From NCBI GenBank assembly GCA_944989445.1, contig CALYLW010000559.1:490170-554169 (forward strand): a stretch of DNA of 64,000 nucleotides. Reading direction: 5' to 3'. The position numbers and the translations under genes were made by a program. Positions 1-11,356 of the stretch are shown piece by piece (positions within the stretch are counted from its first letter, which is position 1; the number at the start of each line of letters is the position of its first letter). The notes beneath the pieces are model-generated. The model saw only the letters and a program-made list of their open reading frames with translations, had not been told where the DNA came from and made no database searches. This stretch comes from Ampullaceana balthica. Lineage: Eukaryota > Mollusca > Gastropoda > Lymnaeidae.

Positions 1-95
1 AAAATTGTCAGTGCAGGGAAAATAGTGCACCGGTTCCTGGTGCAATGGAAAAAATTCCTGCCGGTCCGCCATACTAAAAAGTTTGAGAAGCACTG
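1..95 (-). mobile_element. hAT-type MITE (family M1), truncated by window edge
   Basis: The segment ends in 'gtttgagaagcactg' and carries the 'ccggtccgcc' block. Reverse-complemented, it matches the left ends of the copies at 29887 and 34407 (cagtgcttctcaaacttttt type terminus, then 'ggaccggcagg'). The other end lies outside the window. The 8 bp after the terminus (ttctagat) would be one target-site copy, but its partner is not visible. Confidence 0.75.
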
Positions 96-103
96 TTCTA
101 GAT

Positions 104-812
104 ATAATTGTAAATGAGCCCATTTAAAAGTATTCAACTATTCATTAACTTTATTGAATGCATCAAATTCTTGACATCGCAATTCGAGAGGAGCACAAAA
201 TAACTTTTCTTCTTAGCTCAGTTTTTAAGGCATTAATTTTAAATATCACAGAAAGGATACTTGATACAGACAAGTCATGTCGATTAAGATTATTGTCACT
301 AGTGTCAATATAAATGAAAGTAGGGTAGATTTAGGTGTCTTCGAATAGTACGTAGGTAAGAAATCTACATAGGTGTCAAATTTTTTAAAAAATGCATTTT
401 CTGGAAGGAACCGGTTCAATAATGGGCATATGTTCCAAGCGTACACGTACACATGACGTGTTTAATATATTTAGTGGATTGTAGTGGATGTTATATGTCC
501 CAAATGAGTCTGCATTACCCCCAACAATTCCCTTTTGACCCCAGATGAGGTTATTTACCCCTGTTCTCCGACCTCTTTCTTACGGGATGCCCGTCAGTCA
601 ATTGAGGGATTTTTTAAAAATAAATTTTTTAAATGTTATTTTTAAATAATAATTTTTTCTAAGCAAAGACGTTAATCGTGATGATTAATAGTCAATGTTT
701 AATTTGTATGAATTGAAATAAAATATAATCTAAGGATGTTAACACAGTTGTTTTCTGAAGGCCGGTTAAAAGTTTTTTAAAAATGCTTCACGCGGGTTAC
801 GATATTACAATG
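104..812. other. AT-rich stretch, no gene recognised
   Basis: No reading frame, splice-bounded exon or repeat family could be supported here. It lies between the M1 MITE and the hAT insertion, probably in NOS intron or downstream sequence. The last 8 bases before 821 (tagtagat, 813-820) are the target-site copy of the hAT element. Confidence 0.4.
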
Positions 813-820
813 TAGTAGAT

Positions 821-3384
821 CAGTGGTTCTCAGCCTGTGGGTCGCGACCCCCATGGGGGTCGAATGGCGATTTGGCAGGGGTCGCCAAAGACCATTGGAA
901 AAATATGTTTTTTGTGTTTTTAAATGTGTAAAAATGTGTAAAACCTTGCCATGTACATATTTTGTCTATTACTCTATACTAGTCTATAGTTTATTCAGTA
1001 ACTTTAGTAAGTTTAGTTGTAACTTAATTATTTTTAACTTTTTATAATGTTTATTTCAACACTTATTTATGAACCCCTCAACAACCGGTAATTATATCAA
1101 CAGAGAGTAGGGCGCGTCTGGATGCTCACAGATCTGAGCTCAGCAGGCTGGCTAAGTGACGTAGAAGCTGAACTTCTGCTGCTTCTGTTTCCACACACTG
1201 TAGTGTAGGGCTGTAGGTCAATATTTAATTGTGCGTGGTATTGAACGCTATCGTTATACATTTTTCATTTTAAATTTAAAGTTTTTAAACCAACCGATGG
1301 AAATGGAACATTATGATTAAGAAAAGAAAATATAGTGACGATTTCTTACAATATGGTTTTACTTCAATAGTTACAGCAGGAATTGAGAAACCGCAATGCG
1401 TTATTTGTAATGAAGTTCTTTCAGCCGAATCTATGAAGCAAAATAAACTGAAACGTCAAACATCCAAGTTTTGCGGGGAAGGATACCGAGTATTTTAGAA
1501 GTAAAGCTGATGGCGTCAGGAAAGCCAGACTTGACACTGCCGGCAAGTACCACCAACAAAACGTAGCAGCCGTTGAAGCTTCATATTTGGTGGTGCTCAG
1601 AATCGCAAGAGCTATGAAACCTCACACCATTGCCGAACACTTATTGTTGCCAGCGGCCACAGATATTGTTCGAATTATGATGGGACTCGAATTTTTTAAG
1701 AAATTGAGTGCAATTTCCTTATCTAATGACACTGTCCGGAGAAGAATAGATGATATGTCGGCTGATATTATTGATCAGTAATCCAGGAAATAAAATCTGC
1801 TCCACTTCCAATAATTAGCATCCAGATTGACGAATCCACTGACGTTGCAAACTGTTCACAACTACTGGTTTACACGAGATATATAAATGAAGGCGACTTT
1901 AAAGATGAGTTTCTTTTTGCAAACCTCTTGAAACGACAACAACTGCACGGGATGTATTTGATACAGTTGGTTCATTCTGAAAGATCATAAGATCTCTTGG
2001 GAAAAGGTTTGTGGTGTTTGCACTGATGGTGCTCCAGCTATGCTAGGATGTCGGTCTGGATTTCAACGTTTGGTAGTAATGAATCACCAAAAGTCATTGG
2101 AACTCACTGTATGATTCATCGACAAGTGCTAGCAACGAAGACGTTGCCACAAGAGTTTCAGGAAGTAATGAAAAGCGTCGTAAGTTCCGTCAATTTTGTA
2201 AAAGCGAGTGCGCTGAACAGTCGTCTGTTTTCGAAACTTTGTAATGAGATGGATGCGTCCAATGATGTTCTGCTATTTCACACTGAAGTGAGATGGTTGT
2301 CGAGAGGGAAAGTTTTGAAACGCTTTTTTTTATCTTCGTGACGAACTAAAAATGTTCTTTAATCAGAAGTCTAAACCACAGTTCGAAGCACTTTTCAGCG
2401 ACAAAAATGAGATTCAGAAAATTGCTTACCTGGTAGATATATTTGCCATTTTGAATGAGTTAAATTTATCACTGCAAGGACCAAATGCAACATGCGAAAT
2501 GAAACTTCAGCTTTGGCCAAAAAAAATTGGATGACAATAAAATGTACATGTTGCCCACCTTATCTGCTTTCTTTGATGAAAATGACATTGAACCGGACAA
2601 GAGAAGTAAAATGATAATTTCTGTGAAAGAACACTTGCATATGCTGGCGGACGAAATTTCATCTTACTTTCCAAATCTACCTAACACTCCGTTTGCACTT
2701 GCCAGAAGTCCATTCACAGTCAAAGTTGACGATATTCCTGAGACAGCACAAGAGGAGTTCATCGAACTCATTAACATTGATGCAGCGCGAAATGATTTCT
2801 CTTCAATGTCAGTTACAAAATTCTGGATCAAGTGTTTGCAGTCATATCTGTCCGAAAATGTGTTGGCTTCTTCTTCCTTTTCCAACAACTCATGTTTGCG
2901 AAACAGGGTTTTCCAGCTTGCTGGTTATCAAGTCTAAATACAGAAGTAGACTTGTTGTGGAAGATGATCTTCGTTGTGCTCTCGCAAAGACTGTCCCGAG
3001 AATTTCTGATCTTGTGAGAAAGAAGCAACCTCAACCTTCACATTAATTGACTTTGGCTTTCTTACGTATTTTTAATTAGAAATAAATACGAATACCTTGT
3101 ATGTAATGTATGACATGTATGTAATTGTAATCATTGTTACATATTGTGTTTTTTTAAATTACTAACTACGTTACTACGAGAACGGTGTCTGTGCTTTAAT
3201 TACGTAAAATTTGTAAAAATGAGAAAACAATGTCATTCTGCATATGAGATATAATTAAATATATTATAACAGTAGCAAAATTACAGCTATGAGGTAGATA
3301 CAAAACAAATTTGACGGTGGGGGTCGCCACAGCACGAGTAATTTATTAAAAGGGTCGCGACACAAGAAAGGTTGAGAACCGCTG
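821..3384 (+). mobile_element. hAT transposon copy 1 (2564 bp) with TIRs and 8-bp TSD
   Basis: The left end starts 'cagtggttctcagcctgtgg' and the right end finishes 'gaaaggttgagaaccgctg', imperfect inverted repeats that extend into 'gggtcgcgac'. The flanks are perfect 8-bp target duplications, tagtagat at 813-820 and again at 3385-3392, the size expected for hAT transposition. The same family occurs inverted at 46605-49213. The interior holds a transposase gene broken by several frameshifts, so this copy looks dead. Confidence 0.93.
1297..3046 (+). pseudogene. hAT transposase pseudogene (ZBED5/FAM200-like BED-finger type)
   Basis: Fragments in different frames together cover the transposase seen in the 46.6-49.2 kb copy. 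A BED zinc-finger start ('CVICNEVL') is followed by a region breaking soon after 'KLKR', then the 'HCMIHRQVLATK' and 'TEVRWLSRGKVLKR' blocks, and finally the C-terminal hAT dimerisation region ('KSKYRSRLVVEDD'). At least five frame changes or early stops occur between 1313 and 2940, for example after 'KQTSKFCGE', near 1780, near 1975, at the T-run near 2325 and at the A-run near 2520. In the intact family the product binds the terminal repeats and cuts DNA with an RNase-H-like DDE fold. This copy cannot make a full protein. Confidence 0.88.
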
Positions 3385-3480
3385 TAGTAGATCTTCACTA
3401 AATAAATAATAAATACTTAAATGACAATAAAAGTGATTTGAAACATACTTATTTTCAAATAGAAAATAAGTGGGTTTTTT

Positions 3481-3635
3481 ATATTTTTTTTCATTTTTTT
3501 TTGGGGGGGGCAGAGACTTGTGACGTATTTTTAGAGGGGGGGGTCTACGTTTTTGTGACGACGCGTGACGAGGGGGGGGGGAGGGGTCAAAATGGAAAAA
3601 AATCGCGTGACGTCATTTATGGACGGCCCCTTGTG
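3481..3635. mobile_element. G-rich palindromic MITE remnant (family P1)
   Basis: G runs alternate with 'gtgacgtattt' and 'gacgcgtgacg', and the segment ends 'gcgtgacgtcatttatgg' followed by 'acggcccc'. The same terminus appears near 20420-20510, 35244-35352 and at both ends of the fold-back element at 41061-41328. The left end is eroded here. Confidence 0.6.
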
Positions 3636-3756
3636 TAAAAATGGATAATTGTATGGCAAAGTAAGCATGGCCTATTGTCAAACACAGTTAATTGTTTAGT
3701 AAAACAATGCTAAGTAGCAATTAGTAGCAAAAAATCAACATTTAATGTAGTCCTAC

Positions 3757-3858
3757 CTCGAAGCTGGACAACACAGCCATGTTGGTCTCAATCAAGACGT
3801 GTTCTTTCCACATGGAAAAATAGTCTTTGGTGTCAAGACCCATCTTTAAGGCAACGAC
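3757..3858 (-). CDS. NOS: Nitric oxide synthase, oxygenase-domain exon (downstream of 4110-4284)
   Basis: This 102-bp exon reads in frame (34 codons) on the minus strand. It has acceptor 'tttaacttag' before GTC GTT and donor GAG|gtagga. It encodes V-V-A-L-K-M-G-L-D-T-K..., then 'SMWKEHVLIETNMAVLSSF', which matches the NOS oxygenase stretch of the form 'LDTR..SLWKD.A.VE.N.AVLHSF' that directly follows 'RYNILEEV'. Phase 0 at both ends agrees with the exon at 4110-4284, which ends '...RYNLTE'. NOS makes nitric oxide from L-arginine using haem and tetrahydrobiopterin in this domain. The next family segment (zinc/pterin and C-terminal reductase exons) is not visible in bases 1-3756, so it must lie to the left of the window or be lost. 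Confidence 0.82.
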
Positions 3859-4109
3859 CTAAGTTAAACAAATTTAGAAAACTTAATCTACAATGGCTAG
3901 GAGATGGAACTGTTTAAATATGAAACCATTGAAAAAGTAGGTTAGAGTGGCATAATTTTGTTTTCCTTGATATAATTGTTGGCTGTTATTAACAAACAGG
4001 ACAACTGATTCTATAGAATTGTGTCTAGTTCAACAGGGTCCTAGTTTTACATGTCCGGAACCTTCCAATTTAATTTATTGCCCTAAATGCTGCATATACA
4101 TGCACATAC

Positions 4110-4284
4110 CTCAGTCAAATTGTACCGCTGACTGCTGCACAGCGCCTGGGATCCTATCTGTGTGCCCAAAAACCAGCCGGTAAAGGGGCATGCTGGGAAA
4201 ACTATCCCTCCGCAGTCCAACAGCTGATTTGACACGGAGTTCAGGCCATACCACTTCAGTCCCAGCTCCTCGAAAAACGATAGT
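4110..4284 (-). CDS. NOS: Nitric oxide synthase, oxygenase-domain exon carrying the substrate-site motif
   Basis: This 175-bp minus-strand exon has acceptor 'ctaccatccatccag' and donor GAG|gtatgtgc. It encodes 'FFEELGLKWYGL', then 'SVSNQLLDCGGIVF', 'PACPFTGWFLGTQIG' and 'RYNLTE'. The NOS family has 'ELGLKWY.LPAVSNMLLE.GG', 'ACPFNGWYMGTEIG' and 'RYNILEE' at the same spacing. Family members use the Glu of GTEIG to hold the guanidinium of L-arginine; here that codon is CAG (Gln), and the Tyr of GWY is Phe. The exon is uninterrupted and has good splice sites, so it is not an obvious pseudogene by itself. No upstream (5') NOS exon was found to the right; a long minisatellite begins 43 bp beyond the acceptor. 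Confidence 0.87.
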
Positions 4285-4326
4285 CTGGATGGATGGTAGA
4301 CAGTGGTTACAAAATTGAATTGATAG

Positions 4327-5391
4327 TCCTCACCCAGGACACTTTCACTTAAATTGTTCCTCACCCAGGACACTTTCACTTAAATTGTTCCTCACCCAGG
4401 ACACACTTAAATTGTTCCTCACCCAGGACACTCACTTAAATTGTTCCTCACCCAGGACACTTTCACTTAAATTGTTCCTCACCCAGGACACTCACTTAAA
4501 TTGTAACTCGTCTATATGCATTTATCTCATAGTCCTCACCCAGGACATTTTCACTTCAATTGTAACTCGTCTATATGCATTTATCTCATAGTCCTCACCC
4601 AGGACACTTTCACTTAAATTGTTCCTCACCCAGGACACTTTGACTTAAATTGCAACTCGTCTATATGCATTTATCTCATAGTCCTCACCCAGGACACTCA
4701 CTTAAATTGTAACTGGTCTATAAGCATTAATCTCATAGTCCTCACCCAGGACACTTTCACTTCAATTGTAACTCGTCTATATGCATTTATCTCATAGTCC
4801 TCACCCAGGACACTTTCACTTAAATTGTTCCTCACCCAGGACACTTTCACTTAAATTGTTCCTCGCCCAGGACACTTTCACTTAAATTGTTCCTCACCCA
4901 GGACACTTTCACTTAAATTGTTCCTCACCCAGGACACTCACTTAAATTGTAACTCGTCTATATGCATTTATCTCATAGTCCTCACCCAGGACATTTTCAC
5001 TTCAATTGTAACTCGTCTATATGCATTTATCTCATAGTCCTCACCCAGGACACTTTCACTTAAATTGTTCCTCACCCAGGACACTTTGACTTAAATTGCA
5101 ACTCGTCTATATGCATTTATCTCATAGTCCTCACCCAGGACACTCACTTAAATTGTAACTGGTCTATAAGCATTAATCTCATAGTCCTCACCCAGGACAC
5201 TTTCACTTCAAATTGTACTCGTCTACCCATGCACTTTATCTCATTGTCCTCACCCAGGACACTTTCACTTAAATTGTTCCTCACCCAGGACACTTCACTT
5301 AAATTGTTCCTCACCCAGGACACTTTCACTTAAATTGTTCCTCACCCAGGACACTCACTTAAATTGTAACTCGTCTATATGCATTTATCCA
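4327..5391. repeat. Minisatellite, ~31-bp 'tcctcacccaggacactttc' units with longer variants
   Basis: Units of 'tcctcacccaggacactttc' plus 'acttaaattgt' alternate with longer units that insert 'aactcgtctatatgcattta'. A block is duplicated: 'aactcgtctatatgc' contexts at about 4504 and 4951 repeat with a ~447-bp offset, so there is higher-order structure. It sits in the NOS intron immediately upstream of the 4110-4284 exon. It contributes spurious open frames on both strands. Confidence 0.95.
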
Positions 5392-5617
5392 GATCATTCA
5401 CTCATTCCATTATCCATTCATTCTGGAACAGTCTTATAACATTTAAATAATGCAGGAATACGTATGAAGTGTAAAATAATGAAATAATTGATTTCATTGG
5501 TGTGAAAAAACAAACCCAATTGCTTACCTTGAGGTTAAAGGTTATTGTGCTTTTGTGTTTCTTACAAATTATTTTACTTAAATTCATACTCTTAGTAGAT
5601 GGGGAGTTTGCCCATTT
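5392..5617. other. Intron-like unique sequence, nothing recognised
   Basis: No homology was recognised. A possible minus-strand donor (CTCAAG|gtaagc near 5526) follows a short open stretch, but the predicted peptide resembles no NOS segment, so no exon is called. Confidence 0.3.
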
Positions 5618-6226
5618 TTAAATCCTTTATATTAACTCGTGGCGTCTGCTTGATGCCTTGCTTGATGCCTTGAATGCCGAAAAATCGTTGGATCTATTTT
5701 TAACCCACTTCCTCGTATGCTAGCGAGCTGGAATTTTGCAGGCAGGCTCATGCTGATGATAAAAATAATCTCTCAAAATTTCAGATCGATCGAATGTACA
5801 GTAATTAATCTAACGAATTTTTATATTATCTCTATTTATCTCTATGTAGCATGTTAATTTTTGTGCTAGAGTTTCGCGGTGCGTATTATATTGAACAACC
5901 TTTTTAATACTTTCCTGTCACGCTTTGCTGTGTGTTTTGTATTGACGATACTTTTTAAAAATATATTCCCGATCTGTAAATGTAAATACTATTAATGGCT
6001 AATCTGTCTCGATGTGCGCACTTAGTTAAACATGTTTTTATAACCCTTTTCACGTGATCAAATCGAGCTGAAATTTAGCAGGCAGACTGTAGTAGTTTTT
6101 TTATACTATAAATCCTTTATGTATTTGAGACATAACTAATATTTTGAATTTTTGGATCGTCGTGTGATGCGTATTATAATGCACATACTTTTAGTTATGT
6201 CTCGTCAATCAAGGATTTATAGTTTA
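5618..6226 (-). mobile_element. Dispersed repeat, R1-related subfamily 2
   Basis: The left end is 'aaatcctttatattaactcg' and the right end 'caaggatttatag', an inverted pair. The interior has the R1 signature 'tttcagatcgatcgaatgta'. It differs from the main R1 family by aaatcctttata instead of aaatcccttata and by a distinct middle. A second copy is at 38632-39095. Confidence 0.65.
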
Positions 6227-6730
6227 TAGTCAAAAACCTGGTTTTTATGTTTTTTTTAAAAATTCTTCTTTCCTCTAGTGTTTCAAGATTTAAGGATTTA
6301 ACTAATGTGTTATTCTTGTAAGTTTTTAATATTTTCCAGCAATGAATCTAGTTTTGACTGGATTTATGAAGTAAAATTCTGCCGGAGCCGGATTTGTAAA
6401 AATGGACGGATTTCGAATTTTCCGGAGCCGAAATCCGATACATCCCTAATTAGCAGCTGATGTCAAACTTAATCGTATAAAAGTTTATCCTCCCCCCCCC
6501 CTCCCCAACGAACAAAATTAATATTTTAACATGAAGTTTTAACTTTAGAACTTTATTACGTTAAATTTAATTTTCCGCTAAACAAATTAAAGTAATATGC
6601 ACCAATATCGATATAGCTAGTACTAGTTAAAGAAATCTTTGGTTCCAGTATCGCAACATAGTAGTGTTATTAGAACCTAATTTGGTGCAGGCACCGCATG
6701 TTCGTATTTCAGCGTTACTCGACAGGGGAA
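6227..6730. other. AT-rich stretch with a possible MITE relic
   Basis: Around 6370-6455, 'ccggagccggattt' and 'cggagccgaaatccgat' form a diverged inverted pair ending 'acatccctaatta', like the right end of the MITE at 25888-26366. The rest shows no recognised feature. Confidence 0.35.
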
Positions 6731-7319
6731 TCTATATATATAATTCTCTGCATGGGACCATGCGAGACAAGCAAACATCAAGTATGTGCAACCGAGCATG
6801 ACGAATGACCCTTGCTTGGGTCAACTAATCACTGTTGGCAAGCGTGATGGGATGAAAAAAATGGGGGGGGGGCGGGAGTGGGTGGTATCAAAATACTTGC
6901 GTTCACTTGCCGTTCACTTGCATTGTTCCTTCACAGAAATGTGAGATTTGTAGTATATTGGTTATCACGTCCGCCTCATACGTGGAGGTCCTGGGTTCAA
7001 GCACCAGCGAAACAATTGTTTTTTTGTTTTTTTAAATGTCTGTTTTTGCCCGTTCTTTTACCCCTTTATTGCCAACACTAGCTGATCCACAGCATAGCAT
7101 ACGCTGCTAATGATTTAGTGACGGGTGAAGACTTCCTGAAAGACACATTTGTCAAAATGGGGTGGGTTTGGGCAAACAACTGTGAGTGAATGAAAAGAAG
7201 GAACTCTGGAGAGACCCGCGGCGTAGCATACTCCGCAGACTTACTCATCATAGACATTGCAAAGAACATTTGGGGGGTGAGAGTACAGACACAAAACGCA
7301 GCACTAAGTAAATAAATAA
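6731..7319 (+). mobile_element. Possible non-autonomous Helitron-like start with tRNA-like module
   Basis: The segment begins 'tctatatatataattctctg', a typical Helitron-style 5' start. It contains the tRNA-like module at 6944-7014, the phrase 'cccttgcttgggtcaactaa' (compare 'gagggttagtca' at 11990 and 31680) and part of the dispersed repeat also seen at 12064-12300. No matching CTRR terminus was identified, so the limits are uncertain. Confidence 0.35.
6944..7014 (+). repeat. tRNA-Val-derived module (not a functional tRNA)
   Basis: The A-box-like 'tagtatattggttatcacg', an anticodon arm with loop ctcatac, and B-box-like 'gggttcaagcacc' resemble tRNA-Val ('GTAGTGGTTATCACG'). The acceptor stem does not pair and the anticodon reads CAT. 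A related module lies inverted at 18141-18212 beside the same flanking repeat, so this is a dispersed SINE-like element. Confidence 0.6.
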
Positions 7320-8048
7320 AACAAATCCGTAAAAACAAAGTTTTTGACTATAAATCCCTTATATATGAGACATAACTAACAGTATTGATTATTTTAAATG
7401 CTACAAACATTGACAGACTGACACCGAGTGATGTCCCTTGTCTTTAATAAATGGGGATGGGACGTGAGGGGGTGTCGGCACGATGGTCGGCGTCAACTCA
7501 AACTCACGTGGAAGTGGAAGAAAAAAAGAATAACAAACCGTGAATTTGAATTATATACCTCATATAAGGATAATCTAAAAATGCATTAATTTAATTACGG
7601 TACGTTCGATCGATCTGAAATTTTGATACGATGCATGTTAGGTCAGGTAAATTTATTTAAAAAAACAGGGTATCTCACCCCCAATACTTCATTGTTAGGT
7701 CAGACGGGTCGGTGTGCCAAATTTCAGCTCGATTGAATCACGGGAAGTGGGTCATTTTTGACTTTTGTTTTTCCACCCGCCCATGAGATGACGACAGACA
7801 GAGAGAGACGGCGGTGAAGTTAATATAAGGGATTTAAAAAACAATAACAAACCGTGAATTTGAATTACATACCTCATATAAGGATAAACTAAAAATGCAT
7901 TAATTTAATTACGGTAGGATCGATCGATCTGAAATTTTGATACGATGCATTGTTGGGTCAGACGGGTCCGTGTGCCAAATTTCAGTTCGATCGGATCATG
8001 GGAAGTGGGTCATTTTTGACTTCTGTTTTTCCGCCCGCCGAGCCCAAG

Positions 8049-8090
<42 letters not shown>

Positions 8091-11000
8091 GGCCGCGAAG
8101 TTAATATAAGGGATTTAAAAACAAAGTTTTTGACTATAAATCCCTTATATATGAGACATAACTAACAGTATTGATTATTTTCAAACATTTACAGACTGAA
8201 TCTGTCTTAACACAAGTTTGCTTCATAACCCTAGGGGGGAGGGGTGGGGTGGGAGGGGGAGAGGGGAAAAGTCTGGTCACCGATTCGCTTGACCGAGCTC
8301 AGAGTGACACGTAAAATGTAAACAAAAGCGCACCGTCGTTTCGTTGGGTCGCCTCAATGCTCAAACTTTCACGTGGCAAAAAAAACAATAACAAATCGTG
8401 AATTTAAATTACATACCTCATATAAGGATAAACTAAAAATGCATTAATTTAATTACGGTACGTTCGATCGATCTGAAATTTTGATACGATGCATTGTTAG
8501 GTAAGACGGGTCCGTGTGCCAAATTTCAGTTCGATCGGATCATTGGGAAGTGGGTCATTTTTGACTTCTGTTTTTCCGCCCGCCCGCCCAGAGACAGAGA
8601 GAGAGAGACGGCGCGTGAAGTTAATATAAGGGATTTAATAAAAACAAACCCGTAAAAACAAAGTTTTTGACTATAAATCCCTTATATATGAGACATAACT
8701 AACAGTATTGATTATTTTCAAACATTTACAGACTGAATCTGTCTTAACTCAACTTTGCATCATAACCCTAGTGAGGGTGGGGTGGGGGGAGGGGTGGGTG
8801 GGGGGGAGAGGGGAAAAGTCTGGTCACCGATTCGCTTGACCGAGCTCAGAGTGACACGTAAAATGTAAACAAAAGCGCCCGTCGCTTCGTTGGGTCGCCT
8901 CAATGCGTCAGCTCAAAATTTCACGTGGCAAAAAAACAATAACAAACAGTGAATTTAAATTACATACCTCATATAAGGATAAACTAAAAATGCATTAATT
9001 TAATTACGGTACGTTCGATCGATCTGAAATTTTGATACGATGCATTGTTAGGTTAGACGGGTCCGTGTGCCAAATTTCAGTTCGATCGGATCATGGGAAG
9101 TGGGTCATTTTTTGACTTCTGTTTTTCCGCCCGCCGAGCCCAAGACAGACAAAGAGAGAGATGAGACAGAGACGGCCGCGAAGTTAATATAAGGGATTTA
9201 ATAAAACAAACCCGTAAAAACAAAGTTTTTGACTATAAATCCCTTATATATGAGACATAACTAACAGTATTGATTATTTTCAAACATTTACAGACTGAAT
9301 CTGTCTTAACTCAACTTTGCATCATAACCCTAGTGGGGGGAGGGGTGGGTGGGGTGGGGAGGGTGGGGGAGAGGGGAAAAGTCTGGTCACCGATTCGCTT
9401 GACCGAGCTCAGAGTGACACGTAAAATGTAAACAAAAGCGCCCGTCGCTTCGTTGGGTCGCCTCAATGCGTCAGCTCAAAATTTCACGTGGCAAAAAAAC
9501 AATAACAAACAGTGAATTTTAAATTACATACCTCATATAAGGATAAACTAAAAATGCATTAATTTAATTACGGTACGTTCGATCGATCTGAAATTTTGAT
9601 ACGATGCATTGTTAGGTTAGACGGGTCCGTGTGCCAAATTTCAGTTCGATCGGATCACGGGAAGTGGGTCATTTTTCGACTTTCTGTTTTTCCGCCCGCC
9701 GAGCCCATGAGAGAGATGATGACAGACAGAGACGCCGGTGAAGTTAATATAAGGGATTTAATAAAACAAACCCGTAAAAAACAAAGTTTTTGACTATAAA
9801 TCCCTTATATATGAGACAGAACTTAAAGTATTTACAAATATCTACAGACTGAATCTGTCTTTACTCCCCTTTGCTTTTAACCCCAAAAGGGGGGGGTGGG
9901 GGTGGGAGAGGGGAAAGGTCTTGTCACCGCTCCCTGGGCCGATCTCACCGTGGCACGCCAAATGTAAACAAAACAACGCCGGTTTACCTGGTTTAAGCAC
10001 GAGATGTTTTCAATGGTGGCTGGCCTGAAGTCAAGTGACCCGTAAAATGTAAACAATAGCGACTTCTACATAAAGTTTATATAGATAAACTAAAAATGCA
10101 TTAATTTAATTACGGTACGTTCGATCGATCTGAAATTTTGATACGATGCATTGTTAGGTGAGACGGGTCCGTGTGCCAAATTTCAGCTCGATCGGATCAC
10201 TGGAAGTGGGTCATTTTATACTTTTGTTTTTCCGCCCGACCGACCGCCGAGCCCAAGACAGAGACGGCGGTGAAGTTAATATAAGGGATTTTAAAAACAA
10301 ACCCGTAAAAACAAAGTTTTTGACTATAAATCCCTTATATATGAGACATAACTAACAGTATTGATTATTTTCAAACATTTACAGACTGAATCTGTCTTAA
10401 CTCAACTTTGCATCATAACCCTAGTGGGGGGGTGGGTGGGGGAGGGGTGGGGGTGGGTGGAGTGGGGGGAGAGGGGAAAAGTCTGGTCACCGATTCGCTT
10501 GACCGAGCTCAGAGTGACACGTAAAATGTAAACAAAAGCGCCCGTCGCTTCGTTGGGTCGCCTCAATGCGTCAGCTCAAAATTTCACGTGGCAAAAAAAA
10601 CAATAACAAACCGTGAATTTAAATTACATACCTCATATAAGGATAAACTAAAAATGCATTAATTTAATTACGGTACGTTCGATCGATCTGAAATTTTGAT
10701 ACGATGCATTGTTAGGTCAGACGGGTCCGTGTGCCAAATTTCAGTTCGATCGGATCATGGGAAGTGGGTCATTTTTGACTTCTGTTTTTCCGCCCGCCCA
10801 AGACAGACAGAGAGAGGGAGAGAGAGACGCCGGTGAAGTTAATATAAGGGATTTAATAAAACAAACCCGTAAAAACAAAGTTTTTGACTATAAATCCCTT
10901 ATATATGAGACATAACTAACAGTAGTGATTATTTTTAAACATTTACAGACTGACACTGAGTGATGTCCCTTGTCTTTAATAAATGGGGGTGGGATGTGAG

Positions 11001-11292
11001 GGGGTGTCGGCACGACGGTCGTCGTCAACACGACGGTCGGCGTCAACTCAAACTCACGTGGAACTGGAATTTAAAAAAAACAAAAAAACAGTGAATTTTG
11101 AATTACATACCTCATATAAGGATAAACTAAAAATGCATTAATTTAATTATGGTACGTTCGATCGATCTGAAATTTTGATACGATGCATTGTTAGGTTCGA
11201 CGGGTCCGTGTGCCAAATTTTAGTTTGATCGGATCATGGGAAGTGGGTCATTTTTGACTTCTGTTTTTCCGCCCGCCGAGCCCAAGACAGAC

Positions 11293-11356
<64 letters not shown>

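Noticed and set aside
823..1047. Open frame at the left end of the hAT element
   Set aside because: It lies in the terminal inverted repeat and subterminal non-coding part; not seen as coding in the other copy.
6944..7014. tRNA-Val gene
   Set aside because: Acceptor stem fails to pair and the anticodon loop is altered; a sister copy lies in the same dispersed repeat.
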